Shown piece after piece: positions 19,471 through 28,675 of a DNA stretch of 64,000 nt. Position 1 is the first letter of the stretch; every line of letters starts with the position of its first letter. This DNA is from Terrimonas pollutisoli (GTDB lineage Bacteria; Bacteroidota; Bacteroidia; Chitinophagales; Chitinophagaceae), in the NCBI RefSeq assembly GCF_029360765.1, contig NZ_JARKNA010000004.1, forward strand, positions 62,001 through 126,000, read 5' to 3'. The notes below the pieces were generated by a model. That model made no database searches, was not told the origin of the DNA, and saw only the letters and a list, made by a program, of their open reading frames with translations. The position numbers and the translations under genes are program-made.

Positions 19471-20787
19471 ATGATAAGTAATAAAAAAAATCTTCACTTT
19501 TTGTTCGGCTTCTTTGCTGTTATAGCAATTTTTATTAGCTGTAAAAAAGATAAAGATTTTACACATACAGCAGGCGCTCCTATGACCATTGATGACTTTG
19601 TTGCCAAACAAGGTGGTGGTGGTACAGAAATATTGATAACTGGTTCTAATTTTTCGATGGATACGTCACTGATAGATGTAACCATAAACGGCAATCAACT
19701 TGCCATAATTGGTGCAAACGGTAACCAGATCATGGCTGTTGTACCCAAAAAATGCGGCAGTGGAAATGTAATTGTAAGAATAGGAAGTGACAGTGCAGTA
19801 AGTTCCGGCTTATTTAATTATGTATTTACAAGAACAGTTACAACACTGGCAGGCAATGGCACTGCCGGTTTTGCCAACGGTCCCGGGGCAGATGCCATGT
19901 TCAATTTTAATGGGGAAATATGGTACAGGAGTATGGGATTGGCTGTTGATGATAATCTGAATGTATATGTTGCGGATCCCGGTAATCATTGCATCAGGAA
20001 AATAGATAGCCTTGGAAATGTAACCACTTTTGCAGGTAATCCAAATAGTTCCGGTTATGCAGATGGTCAGGGTACCGCTGCAAAATTCAGTCTTCCTTAC
20101 GATGTGGCTCTTGATGCAGATGGAAATGTATACTCCGTTGATCCGGGTAACTGGGATATAAGAAAAATATCTCCAGGCGGTAATGCAGTTACCTGGGCTT
20201 GGGGAGGACAAGCGCCATGGAGCGTTGCAGTAGATAAAACAACCGGCTATGTTTACTATTCAAGTTGCGATGGCAGCGGTAATGTTTACCAGGTTCCATC
20301 GCAATGGAATGCAAGCGCTGTTATTACCGGGCTTAATTACCCGGCAGGTATAGACTTTGATAAGACAGGCAATTTGTATGTGTCGGTTAATGGTGAGAAT
20401 GTGATAAGAAAATTTACAGCAGGTACATGGGACAACAGCATTATTGCCGGTACACAAGGAACAACAGGTTATGTAAATGCAACGGGCACCGAAGCAAAAT
20501 TTGATCATCCCTGGGGACTCGCAATCGACGCAGATGGTAATATTTATGTTGCGGGAAACGGTACATGGGATGGCGGCACTTATAATAAAGATCAATCCGT
20601 ACGCTATATACAATCAGGTACATGGAATGTAAGCACGTTCGCAGGTAATGGTGCTGCAGGTTATGCAGACGCCATTGGCGAAGCAGCGGCGTTCAATGCG
20701 CCAACAGGTGTTGCTGTTGATAAGTACGGAACAGTGTATGTATTGGATAAGAATAATAACAGGATAAGAAAAATAGTTTCAGAATAA
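19471..20787 (+). CDS. IPT/TIG plus NHL-repeat lipoprotein, probable surface glycan-binding protein
   Basis: 438 residues. Lipoprotein signal ends 'AIFISCKKDKDF'. Residues about 35-110 form an IPT/TIG immunoglobulin-like domain ('GGGGTEILITGSNFSMDTS'). The rest is a series of NHL-type beta-propeller repeats, each with a phrase like 'VAVDKYGTVYVLDKNNNRI' or 'NVYVADPGNHCIRKID' and 'TFAGNGAAGYADAIGEAAAF'. Such IPT-NHL lipoproteins often follow SusC/SusD in Bacteroidota in the position of SusE/SusF and are thought to hold glycan at the surface. No catalytic motif is seen. Role inferred from position. Confidence 0.85.
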   Translation: MISNKKNLHFLFGFFAVIAIFISCKKDKDFTHTAGAPMTIDDFVAKQGGGGTEILITGSNFSMDTSLIDVTINGNQLAIIGANGNQIMAVVPKKCGSGNVIVRIGSDSAVSSGLFNYVFTRTVTTLAGNGTAGFANGPGADAMFNFNGEIWYRSMGLAVDDNLNVYVADPGNHCIRKIDSLGNVTTFAGNPNSSGYADGQGTAAKFSLPYDVALDADGNVYSVDPGNWDIRKISPGGNAVTWAWGGQAPWSVAVDKTTGYVYYSSCDGSGNVYQVPSQWNASAVITGLNYPAGIDFDKTGNLYVSVNGENVIRKFTAGTWDNSIIAGTQGTTGYVNATGTEAKFDHPWGLAIDADGNIYVAGNGTWDGGTYNKDQSVRYIQSGTWNVSTFAGNGAAGYADAIGEAAAFNAPTGVAVDKYGTVYVLDKNNNRIRKIVSE

Positions 20788-20925
20788 TATTCATGCCGTT
20801 TGACGATAACGGCATACAACTCTTATCATGACATTTTCCCGGCTAATGTAACACAATCACGCAGGGTGGCATAATACTACCTCTCCCGGATCATCATTCG
20901 GCAAAAACAAAAAAGTACTCACCAG

Positions 20926-22458
20926 ATGCAACAGATATTTTCGTTGACGCTGCTTTTTGCAATGATAACAGGCTGCAGTAAAAAAAGCAGCATACCCGTT
21001 TCAACAGGAAACAATACCAATACTTCACGTACATATTTTGTGGCAACAACCGGCAGTGATGCCAATGCTGGAACGGTCGATAGTCCTTTGCGGGGTATTA
21101 ATACAGCGTTGAGCAAAGCTAATCCGGGAGATACAGTAATTGTACGAACAGGGATCTATTACGAGAAAGTGTCTTTTCCCAAGTCTGGAAGACTGGATAA
21201 ACACATCACGTTAAAAGCCTACACGGGCGAAAAGCCCGTTATTGATGGTACAGGTCTTTCTATTACCGGGAAGGAGGCGCTGGTTACCATCAGCAATGTC
21301 AACTATATTGTTTTTGAAGGATTTGATGTTTGTAATTATAAAAGCAGCACCCCATGGGTTAATATAAACGGGATATTAATAAATAACGGCTCGGGAAATA
21401 TTACAGTAAGAAAAAATAAAATATACAACATCGAACATAATGTTGCCCCTGCTGATGGAAGAAGTGGTCATGGTATTGAGATCATCGGCAATACAAGTGT
21501 GGCCATGAAAAATATTCTTGTAGAAGACAATGAAATTCACGATTGCAATACCGGTTACAGCGAAAATCTTACCATCAATGGGTATGTGGATGGGTTTATT
21601 ATCCAAAGAAATAAAATTTATAATGCAGAAAATATAGGCATTGATGCAGCGGGTGGCTACTGGGCAAACAGTGTACCTGCATTTAATTATGCACGTAACG
21701 GTATTATCAGCGATAACGAAATTTATAATATTGACATGACAACCGGGCCTGTTGGAGGTGCACATGGTCATGGGGCTATTGGTATTTACATCGATGGAGC
21801 GAGAAATATTGTCGTTGAAAGAAACAAAGTGCATGAGGCTGACAGGGGAATCGGTATTGTTAGCGAGAATGATGCTTACCCAACGGAAAACTGTATTGTA
21901 AGAAACAATTTCGTCTATAATTGCTGGCGTACGGGTATTTATCTCGGCGGCTATCTTAACTATACGACAGGAGGTACCAATAACTGCGCTGTTGTAAATA
22001 ACACGATTTTTTATAACAACCGGGAGCCGGGTGCTTTTGGTGAAGTGGAAGGTGAAATAAGACTTACGGAGAACTGTAACAACAATACCATTAAGAATAA
22101 TATTGTATATGCAAGACCCGAAAATGATGTGTTTATACATAAATACACATCAACAGGAAGCAACAATATAATTGATCATAACCTTTACTACACAACGGGC
22201 ACAGTTAAATGGATATGGAACGGCGTGGAATATGCAGACTATGCTGCATGGAAAAAAGCTTGCGGCGGAGATGCCAATTCTACCAATGGTATTGACCCTC
22301 TATTAACAAGTACGTCTTCACCCGATCTGCATATCCAGGCTGTTTCTCCTGCAAAGAACAGTGGCGCTGTTATTTCAACGGCTATAAATGGCTCCACAGA
22401 TATAGATGGCAATACACGAATCGTGAACAACAAAATAAGCAAAGGGGCGCAGCAATAA
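20926..22458 (+). CDS. Right-handed parallel beta-helix lipoprotein (DUF1565-like, PL9-like fold)
   Basis: 510 residues. Lipoprotein signal 'TLLFAMITGCSKK'. The mature start 'YFVATTGSDANAGTVDSPL' followed by 'AKANPGD'-like text ('SKANPGDTVIVRTGIYYEKV') is the DUF1565 entry to a right-handed beta-helix. Many rungs follow with 'ILVEDNEIHDCNTG', 'GFIIQRNKIYNAENIGIDAA' and 'CIVRNNFVYNCWRTGIYLGG'. The fold is shared by PL9-type pectate lyases, some glycosidases and non-catalytic proteins; I cannot identify catalytic residues. In PUL 2 it may be a surface endo-acting enzyme. The GH89 frame starts 16 bases after its stop, so both are on one transcript. Confidence 0.75.
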   Translation: MQQIFSLTLLFAMITGCSKKSSIPVSTGNNTNTSRTYFVATTGSDANAGTVDSPLRGINTALSKANPGDTVIVRTGIYYEKVSFPKSGRLDKHITLKAYTGEKPVIDGTGLSITGKEALVTISNVNYIVFEGFDVCNYKSSTPWVNINGILINNGSGNITVRKNKIYNIEHNVAPADGRSGHGIEIIGNTSVAMKNILVEDNEIHDCNTGYSENLTINGYVDGFIIQRNKIYNAENIGIDAAGGYWANSVPAFNYARNGIISDNEIYNIDMTTGPVGGAHGHGAIGIYIDGARNIVVERNKVHEADRGIGIVSENDAYPTENCIVRNNFVYNCWRTGIYLGGYLNYTTGGTNNCAVVNNTIFYNNREPGAFGEVEGEIRLTENCNNNTIKNNIVYARPENDVFIHKYTSTGSNNIIDHNLYYTTGTVKWIWNGVEYADYAAWKKACGGDANSTNGIDPLLTSTSSPDLHIQAVSPAKNSGAVISTAINGSTDIDGNTRIVNNKISKGAQQ

Positions 22459-22498
22459 TCACATCAAATAAATTATGGAAAACAATAGCGATTTAAAA

Positions 22499-24637
22499 AT
22501 GTGCAAACGACTTTACTTACTGTTCCTGGTATTTCCACTGCAATTATTTGCTGGCGATTTTGACCCAGTAAAAGAATTAATACACAGGAGAGTTCCCTGG
22601 CTTGATAAGCATATTGTTTTTGAAAAAACAGATAAGGAAAATTCAAACGATGTCTTTGAACTGGTCACTAAAAATAAAAAGCTTGTTATAAAAGCATCCG
22701 GTGCAAACGCTGCAGCGGTTGGCCTTAACTGGTACCTGAAATATTATTGTCACCGTTCAATGAGTCATATGGGTGATAACCTTTCAGCAGTATATCCGTT
22801 GCCTGTTGTAAAAGCGCCGGTAAAAATAAATGCTGTCGCACAATACAGGTATGCATTGAATTATTGCACCTACAACTATACCATGAGTTTTTATACCTGG
22901 AAAGATTGGGAGCATGAACTGGACTGGATGGCATTGAATGGTGTAAATGTGATGCTGGTGGCGAATGGAGAAGAAGCAGTATGGCAAAATGTTTTAAGAA
23001 GATTAGACTATACAGAAAAAGAGATCAGTGATTACATAACGGGCCCTGCCTATAATGCATGGTGGCTGATGGGCAATATACAGGGATGGGGCGGCTCAAT
23101 GCCGCAAACACAAATCGATGACAGGAAAAAGCTTGTTCAGAAAATGATTGCACGGATGCAATCATTAGGAATCGAACCTGTAATGCCGGGGTTTTATGGA
23201 ATGGTTCCTTCTGATTTTAAAAACAAAACCAAGGCACATATTATTGCACAAGGTAACTGGGGCGCCTTTGTACGACCGGACATACTTGACCCTACCGATA
23301 CTGCTTTTAACCGTGTTGCGGGCATATTTTATGAAGAGACACAGAAATTGTATGGCAGGAATATTCGCTTCTTTTCGGGCGACCCTTTTCATGAAGGTGG
23401 AATAACGGAAGGAGTGGATCTGGCTAAAGCAGGTGTAGCTATTCAACAAGCGATGCAACAATATTTTCCCGGCGCTGTATGGGTGTTGCAGGGATGGCAG
23501 GACAATCCTAAAAAAGCCATGCTGGTTAATCTTAACAAGTCGGACATTCTTGTACAGGAATTGTTTGGTGAAGTAACCAACAATTGGGAAATAAGAAATG
23601 CATATGAGGGCACGCCGTTTATCTGGTGCATGGTAAACAATTATGGTGAAAGACCCGGCTTGTTTGGCAAACTGCAACGTTATGCCGATGAATCTTATCG
23701 GGCAAGGAACAGTGCATGGGGTCAATACATGAAAGGATGTGGTATTATGCCCGAAGGCCTTAATAATAATCCCGTTTCGTATGATATAATGCTGGAGTTA
23801 GGTTGGCATAAAGAACATGTGAATCTAGAAGAATGGATCAAGGCCTTTACTGCATACAGATATGGAAAGTATAATGCAGATGTAGCTGATGCCTGGAAGT
23901 TATTCTTGCAAACTGTGTATAACAGCATACCCGGTTACCAGGAAGGACCGCCTGAGAATATCCTTTGTGCGAGGCCGGCCCTGCAGATCAAGTCTGTTTC
24001 AAGCTGGGGTACCCTGAAAAAGAATTATGATATTGAAGTGTTTTCAAGAGCAGTGCAGTTGTTTGCAAAAGCTGCTCCCGCATTCAAAGCAAGCAATACT
24101 TATCAAATTGACCTGGTTGATTTATTAAGACAGGTGTTAGCCAATAAAGCAGATACGGTATTTGCCAATATGGCTGCGGCATACAACGCGAAGGATATAA
24201 TCACCTTTGACAAGGCAGCAAATCGTTTTTTGCAATTATGTTCACTGACTGACACGTTATTGAATTCACATCCTTATTACAGGTTAAGCACCTGGCAGCA
24301 ACAGGCAGTGAATGCCGGAAATACGAAAGAAGAAAAGACAAACAACATGCTGAACCTGATGATGCTGATCACTTATTGGGGAGAACATAATCGTAAAGAA
24401 GATTACCTGCATGAATATGCCTACAAAGAGTGGAGTGGTATGATGAATAGTTTTTACAAAAAAAGATGGGAAATATATTTTGATTATTTGCGTAAACAAA
24501 TGAAAGGGGAACAGCCCGAAGCGCCTGATTTTTTTGAGTGGGAGAGAAGCTGGGTTAAGGATAATCTCTTTATAAAAAAGGCGACGAAAAAAACATCTCC
24601 TGGAAAAATAGTAAACAAAATTTTGTTCAACAAATAG
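22499..24637 (+). CDS. GH89 alpha-N-acetylglucosaminidase (NAGLU-like)
   Basis: 712 residues from the ATG at 22499, which gives a compact signal 'MCKRLYLLFLVFPLQLFAG'; an in-frame ATG at 22475 is possible. The three NAGLU regions are present: an N-terminal alpha/beta domain ('NAAAVGLNWYLKYYC'), a TIM barrel ('PVMPGFYGMVPSDF', 'GDPFHEGG', 'VLQGWQDNP', 'FIWCMVNNYGERPG'), and an all-helical C-terminus. Candidate catalytic glutamates are E299 in 'DPFHEGG' and E419 in 'MPEGLNNNPVSYDIMLELGW'. The family removes terminal alpha-linked GlcNAc, e.g. from heparan sulfate or GlcNAc-alpha-1,4-Gal mucin caps. Periplasmic or surface. A terminator follows, so the next gene may have its own promoter. Confidence 0.95.
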   Translation: MCKRLYLLFLVFPLQLFAGDFDPVKELIHRRVPWLDKHIVFEKTDKENSNDVFELVTKNKKLVIKASGANAAAVGLNWYLKYYCHRSMSHMGDNLSAVYPLPVVKAPVKINAVAQYRYALNYCTYNYTMSFYTWKDWEHELDWMALNGVNVMLVANGEEAVWQNVLRRLDYTEKEISDYITGPAYNAWWLMGNIQGWGGSMPQTQIDDRKKLVQKMIARMQSLGIEPVMPGFYGMVPSDFKNKTKAHIIAQGNWGAFVRPDILDPTDTAFNRVAGIFYEETQKLYGRNIRFFSGDPFHEGGITEGVDLAKAGVAIQQAMQQYFPGAVWVLQGWQDNPKKAMLVNLNKSDILVQELFGEVTNNWEIRNAYEGTPFIWCMVNNYGERPGLFGKLQRYADESYRARNSAWGQYMKGCGIMPEGLNNNPVSYDIMLELGWHKEHVNLEEWIKAFTAYRYGKYNADVADAWKLFLQTVYNSIPGYQEGPPENILCARPALQIKSVSSWGTLKKNYDIEVFSRAVQLFAKAAPAFKASNTYQIDLVDLLRQVLANKADTVFANMAAAYNAKDIITFDKAANRFLQLCSLTDTLLNSHPYYRLSTWQQQAVNAGNTKEEKTNNMLNLMMLITYWGEHNRKEDYLHEYAYKEWSGMMNSFYKKRWEIYFDYLRKQMKGEQPEAPDFFEWERSWVKDNLFIKKATKKTSPGKIVNKILFNK

Positions 24638-24653
24638 CAGTTCATAGCAGTTA

Positions 24654-24684
24654 GTCGTTGGTGTTCTCACCAGCGGCTTTTTTT
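24654..24684 (+). terminator. Rho-independent terminator after GH89
   Basis: A 10-bp stem with two G-U pairs (GTCGTTGGTG / CACCAGCGGC), loop TTCT, then seven T. The T-run merges into TATTTTTG (24684-24691), which fits the Bacteroidota -7 consensus 15 bases before the next ATG, so a terminator and a fresh promoter may be packed together here. Confidence 0.8.
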
Positions 24685-24705
24685 ATTTTTGATTAATCAC
24701 TCATC

Positions 24706-26478
24706 ATGAATTACAGGACCATTTTTATTTTATGTCTTTGCTTAGGATGCAGCTTTGTATATGCACAAACATGGAATGCCACCGATAAACATAAAAGAAA
24801 TATTGATTACCGGGAGTTTCCCAATCCCAAACCAATTGATCAGCAATCATGGGATGCACTGGTTCCGGATATACTGATAAGCTTTGCAGATATTAATGTG
24901 CGGTATGAGAAAAACAATGCGCCTGCTGTTAGCACTTCTCAAAAAAACTGGAATGCCATAGGGTGGAAAGGAGAGCGGGTGCATACACAGTTTGTAATAG
25001 CAACAAAAATGAAATTGGCAAAAGTGTTTATCAAAGCGGGTGCATTAACGGATAACAGGGGACGCCGCATTCCCGCTTCCGCTGTTACAACAGGTTTTGT
25101 GCGATATGTTTTGTCAGATGGATTGAATAAAGAAGGTCATGGTTGTGGTATTCTGCCGGCGAATGAATCAGACTCTTCTTTGTCTGCCGATGGTATTGAT
25201 TTTATTTCTGAAAAAAGCATAACCGCTTATACCGTACAACCGGTCTGGTTAAGTATAGCTATTCCCAGGAATACGGTTGCAGGCAGTTATACAGGCAAAT
25301 TGCAGGTGATGATTGATCGCAGGGCTTATGAACTTACTTACACGGTAAACGTTAGACCTCAAGTATTGCCTGCACCAAAAGACTGGCGGTTTCACCTGGA
25401 TCTCTGGCAAAATCCGTATTCGGTGGCAAGAGTGTTTGCTCAAAAAGAATGGAGTAAAGAACATTTTGATCTCATGCGCCCATCTATGCAAATGCTGGCC
25501 AATGCAGGACAGAAAGCCATTACGGTAAGTATGATATATGATCCATGGCGCGGACAAACTTATGATATTTATAAGTCAATGATAGAATGGATAAAGCAGA
25601 AAAATGGCACATGGACTTACGATTATTCCGTCTTTGATCAATGGGTGAGCTATATGATGGAGCTTGGCATTGATAAACTGATCAACTGTTACACGATGGT
25701 TCCCTGGAACAATAAGTTTTATTATTATGATGAAGCACTTGGCAGCGATACAATGCTCATTGCCAAAACAGGAACGCCGGAATATGAGGCTCATTGGCTG
25801 CCCATGCTTACCGATTTTGCAAAACATCTTAGACAGAAAGGTTGGTTTAATAAGACAGCTATAGCAATGGACGAAAGACCGCTTGATGATATGCAGAAAG
25901 TAATTGCACTGGTAAGAAGTGTAGATAAGGATTTTAAAATTTCATTGGCGGGCAGTTACCACGCTGAAATAACAAATGATATATATGATTATTGCATTGC
26001 TTCTGCAGAAAATTTTGATAGCACCATCAAAGCAAAACGGGTAGCAGCAGGCTTGCCTACTACTTATTATACCTATTGCTGGGAAGGGCATCCAAACACA
26101 TTTACTTTTTCGCCGCCTGCTGAAGCTGCATGGCTGGGTTGGTATGCCGCAGCACAAAATTATAATGGTTATTTGCGATGGGCCTATAATTGCTGGCCGC
26201 AAAATCCCATGCAGGATGCCCGGTTCAGCACGTGGTCTTCGGGAGACACCTATTTTGTTTACCCCGGCGGCAGCTCCATTCGTTTTGAAAGATTGATAGA
26301 AGGAATACAGGATTATGAAAAGATACGGATACTCAAAGAGTATTTTTTTAAAAAAGGTGAGCTAAAAAAATTACAGCAACTTGAAGCAATGCTGAATGAA
26401 TTTAATACAAAAGCATTGGAGCAGCAATCAGCAGCAGGCATGTTGCAAAAAGCGAAAAAGGTGTTGGATGCATTTTAG
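24706..26478 (+). CDS. GH123-like / DUF4091 glycosidase (probable beta-N-acetylgalactosaminidase)
   Basis: 590 residues with signal 'IFILCLCLGCSFVYAQ'. An N-terminal beta-sandwich (about 60-215) is followed by a TIM-barrel of the GH123/DUF4091 type: 'WRFHLDLWQNPYSVARVF' (start of barrel), 'MSLI'-like strand 'ITVSMIYDPWRGQTYDIY', and the neighbouring acids D389-E390 in 'TAIAMDERPLDDMQ'. GH123 enzymes use a substrate-assisted mechanism with an Asp-Glu pair to release beta-linked GalNAc. Later motifs 'TYYTYCWEGHPNTFTFSPP' and 'EAAWLGWYAAAQNYNGYLRW' are typical of DUF4091. Substrate is inferred from the family; it fits the HexNAc theme of PUL 2. Confidence 0.8.
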   Translation: MNYRTIFILCLCLGCSFVYAQTWNATDKHKRNIDYREFPNPKPIDQQSWDALVPDILISFADINVRYEKNNAPAVSTSQKNWNAIGWKGERVHTQFVIATKMKLAKVFIKAGALTDNRGRRIPASAVTTGFVRYVLSDGLNKEGHGCGILPANESDSSLSADGIDFISEKSITAYTVQPVWLSIAIPRNTVAGSYTGKLQVMIDRRAYELTYTVNVRPQVLPAPKDWRFHLDLWQNPYSVARVFAQKEWSKEHFDLMRPSMQMLANAGQKAITVSMIYDPWRGQTYDIYKSMIEWIKQKNGTWTYDYSVFDQWVSYMMELGIDKLINCYTMVPWNNKFYYYDEALGSDTMLIAKTGTPEYEAHWLPMLTDFAKHLRQKGWFNKTAIAMDERPLDDMQKVIALVRSVDKDFKISLAGSYHAEITNDIYDYCIASAENFDSTIKAKRVAAGLPTTYYTYCWEGHPNTFTFSPPAEAAWLGWYAAAQNYNGYLRWAYNCWPQNPMQDARFSTWSSGDTYFVYPGGSSIRFERLIEGIQDYEKIRILKEYFFKKGELKKLQQLEAMLNEFNTKALEQQSAAGMLQKAKKVLDAF

Positions 26479-26485
26479 ATATTCA

Positions 26486-28270
26486 ATGATGAAATGTAAA
26501 TTTTTTGTTGTTGCAATTGCATGTTTTGTAAAAACGACAACCTGTTTTTCTCAAAACACGAAGGAGTATAAATGGTGGAACCCCACCAATAATTCTTTTC
26601 CTGTTATTGAAGGACAGGCATGGCCAAATGAAGTAAAAGAAAGGTATGACCGGTTCCCGGCCCGTGCAGAAAAAACTTTGAATCCCAATGTGTGGAATAT
26701 ATCGCACAGCAGTGCCGGCCTGTATATAAAATTTAAAACAGATGCAAGCGATATTGTTGTACGCTATGTGGTACAAAGCAAAGGAAGTTTTGCCATGAAT
26801 CATATGCCTGCAACAGGTGTAAGTGGTATAGATCTTTATGCTATTGATCATAATGGTAAATGGGTATGGGCACAGGGCAGATTTTCTTTTGGCGATACTA
26901 TTGAATATCGTTTCTCAAACCTTGAAGTGGATCCTGTATTTTCAGGCAGAGATTGTGAATACAGATTATTTCTCCCCTTGTATAATGCGGTGCAATGGCT
27001 GCAGGTTGGTGTGCCGGGTGCTAAAAATTTTGCGCCGATACCTTTGAGTGCAGAGAAACCGATTGTTGTATATGGCACATCTATCGCACAGGGAGCATGT
27101 GCTACAAGACCCGGGCTTGCCTGGACAGCCATTCTCGAAAGAAACCTGGACAGGCCGCTGATCAATCTTGGTTTTTCAGGAAGCGGGCAATTGGAAAAAT
27201 CCGTTATTGATTTAATGACTGAAATTGATGCGAAGCTGTATATACTCGATTGCTTGCCTAATTTAACTAACGGTGCAGGTTTTGCCGATGATGAAGTGAA
27301 GAAAAGAATAAGGGAATCGGTAAACCTGTTGCAACAGAAACACCCCTCAATTCCTATACTGCTGGTGGAGCATAGCAGTGGCAATACGCTAAGTATTATC
27401 GATACAGCTAAGCATAACGAATATAAGAAGGTAAATAACGCATTGAGAAAAATTTTTGCTCAATTGAAAAACGAAGGCATACAAAATATTTCCCTTTTGG
27501 GGAATAAAGATATTAACCTGGATATTGACGCTACTGTTGATGGTCTTCATCCAAACGATATCGGCATGATGAAATATGCTGCTGCTTATGAAAAAATTAT
27601 CAGGAATATATTACATGAACCTTCGGGCAATATATCCTCCACTATTCCTGTAATACAAAGCAGGGACGGTTATTATGACTGGAGAAGCAGACATGCAGAA
27701 ATACTGCAATTGAATAAAGCTGATCCGCCGAAATCTGTTATTCTTGGTAACTCTATTATCCATTACTGGGGTGGGGAGCCGAAAGCATCTTTAACCCGTG
27801 GCGCAGATACATGGAATAAACATTTGTTACCATTGGATATGCGCAACCTTGGCTTTGGCTGGGATAAAATTGAAAACGTTCTCTGGCGTGTATATCATGA
27901 AGAACTGGATGGCTTTGATGCGGCCAATGTTGTGCTGATGATAGGTACAAACAATTTAACAGAGAACAATGATGAAGAGATTATTGTGGGGCTAAAAAAT
28001 CTGGTAGGACAAATTAAAATACGCCAGCCCAAAGCAACTGTTTTATTAGCTGGAATATTACCAAGAAGACAAATGGAAAAAAGGATCATTGTTTTGAATA
28101 AAGGCATTGCAAGGTTGTCGACTTTGTTGCACATTAAATATATTAATCCCGGAACGGTGTTGCTGAACAAAACAGGAAATATTAATGAGTCGTTGTTTGA
28201 AGACGGGTTGCATCCTAATGCAGCAGGGTATGAAAAATTGGGGGCCCAATTGGCAAGCTATCTGAAATAG
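26486..28270 (+). CDS. Two-domain SGNH/GDSL hydrolase (tandem esterase)
   Basis: About 595 residues; I start at the paired ATGs 26486/26489 because the longer frame overlaps the previous gene and the signal 'VVAIACFVKTTTCFSQ' begins here. Numbering from 26489: after an N-terminal beta-domain (about 20-175), a first SGNH domain has S198 in 'VVYGTSIAQG' and H354 in 'DGLHPNDIG'. A second has S422 in 'VILGNSIIHYWGG', 'LMIGTNNL' and H575 in 'DGLHPNAAG'. Both keep the Ser and His of the SGNH triad, so both may be active carbohydrate esterases (deacetylation or similar). The gap to the previous stop is 7 bases. A fused pair suggests two acyl positions or a multi-step deacylation; inferred. Confidence 0.85.
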   Translation: MMKCKFFVVAIACFVKTTTCFSQNTKEYKWWNPTNNSFPVIEGQAWPNEVKERYDRFPARAEKTLNPNVWNISHSSAGLYIKFKTDASDIVVRYVVQSKGSFAMNHMPATGVSGIDLYAIDHNGKWVWAQGRFSFGDTIEYRFSNLEVDPVFSGRDCEYRLFLPLYNAVQWLQVGVPGAKNFAPIPLSAEKPIVVYGTSIAQGACATRPGLAWTAILERNLDRPLINLGFSGSGQLEKSVIDLMTEIDAKLYILDCLPNLTNGAGFADDEVKKRIRESVNLLQQKHPSIPILLVEHSSGNTLSIIDTAKHNEYKKVNNALRKIFAQLKNEGIQNISLLGNKDINLDIDATVDGLHPNDIGMMKYAAAYEKIIRNILHEPSGNISSTIPVIQSRDGYYDWRSRHAEILQLNKADPPKSVILGNSIIHYWGGEPKASLTRGADTWNKHLLPLDMRNLGFGWDKIENVLWRVYHEELDGFDAANVVLMIGTNNLTENNDEEIIVGLKNLVGQIKIRQPKATVLLAGILPRRQMEKRIIVLNKGIARLSTLLHIKYINPGTVLLNKTGNINESLFEDGLHPNAAGYEKLGAQLASYLK

Positions 28271-28423
28271 TTTATGGGCCGAAAGCAATTATAGCAGACG
28301 CAAGATAAAATTGTGTAATAGCCCGGAGGCTATAATGTTAATAGCCCCGGATGTAATCCGGGCATGGATATGGCGGGATATACCCACCCCCCAAGGGGTT
28401 GAATAATAGCAAAGCACAACTTG

Positions 28424-28443
28424 TCCCGACTATCGGGATTTTT
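28424..28443 (+). terminator. Short rho-independent terminator after the SGNH gene
   Basis: A 6-bp stem TCCCGA/TCGGGA with loop CTA followed by TTTTT. Weak-to-moderate by length, but correctly placed after the SGNH gene and before GH29. Confidence 0.5.
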
Positions 28444-28582
28444 ATCCTGTGTAGAGTATAATAAAGATAGATGCGTATTGCTCAGTATAGATGTAGACGC
28501 ACAAGGTGCGACCCTTTGCTTTGCTCTGGGTAAATTGCGACGCATTTACTGAGTGAAGAACTGAATGATGATCCGCCAACTG

Positions 28583-28626
28583 GCGGACGCAACAGAAGAT
28601 CAATAGTAGTAATGCAGCCGGGTACA
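28583..28626 (+). repeat. Dispersed intergenic repeat, copy B
   Basis: GCGGACGCAACAG, ATAGTAGTA and TGCAGCCGGGTA appear in the same order and spacing as at 5723-5765. A TCCGCCA/TGGCGGA hairpin forms its 5' border. It lies 50 bases upstream of the GH29 start. Confidence 0.6.
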
Positions 28627-28675
28627 TGAAAAATATAATTATAAAAATAGATAACCATCAATAAATATCATTTCA

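Larger units (their letters stand above)
28271..28675. other. 405-base intergenic region rich in hairpins and repeats
   Basis: No convincing gene. It contains several short perfect hairpins: CCCGGAT/ATCCGGG (28346-28362), TCCCGA/TCGGGA followed by five T (28424-28443, listed as terminator) and TCCGCCA/TGGCGGA (28572-28587). The dispersed repeat copy B (28583-28626) lies at its end, just before GH29. Base composition is more GC-rich than the neighbouring leaders. Confidence 0.6.

Noticed and set aside
21376..22140. 254-codon open frame on the minus strand
   Set aside because: It is a shadow of the repetitive beta-helix gene on the + strand, Ile-rich and without family features.
23165..23725. 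186-codon open frame on the minus strand inside GH89
   Set aside because: Fully covered by the well-supported GH89 frame; no domain and unusual composition.
26848..27384. 178-codon open frame on the minus strand inside the SGNH gene
   Set aside because: Shadow of a strong SGNH coding region with catalytic motifs on the + strand.
28346..28587. Cluster of short palindromes considered as a CRISPR-like array
   Set aside because: The palindromes differ in sequence and spacing, there is no repeat-spacer regularity and no cas gene.
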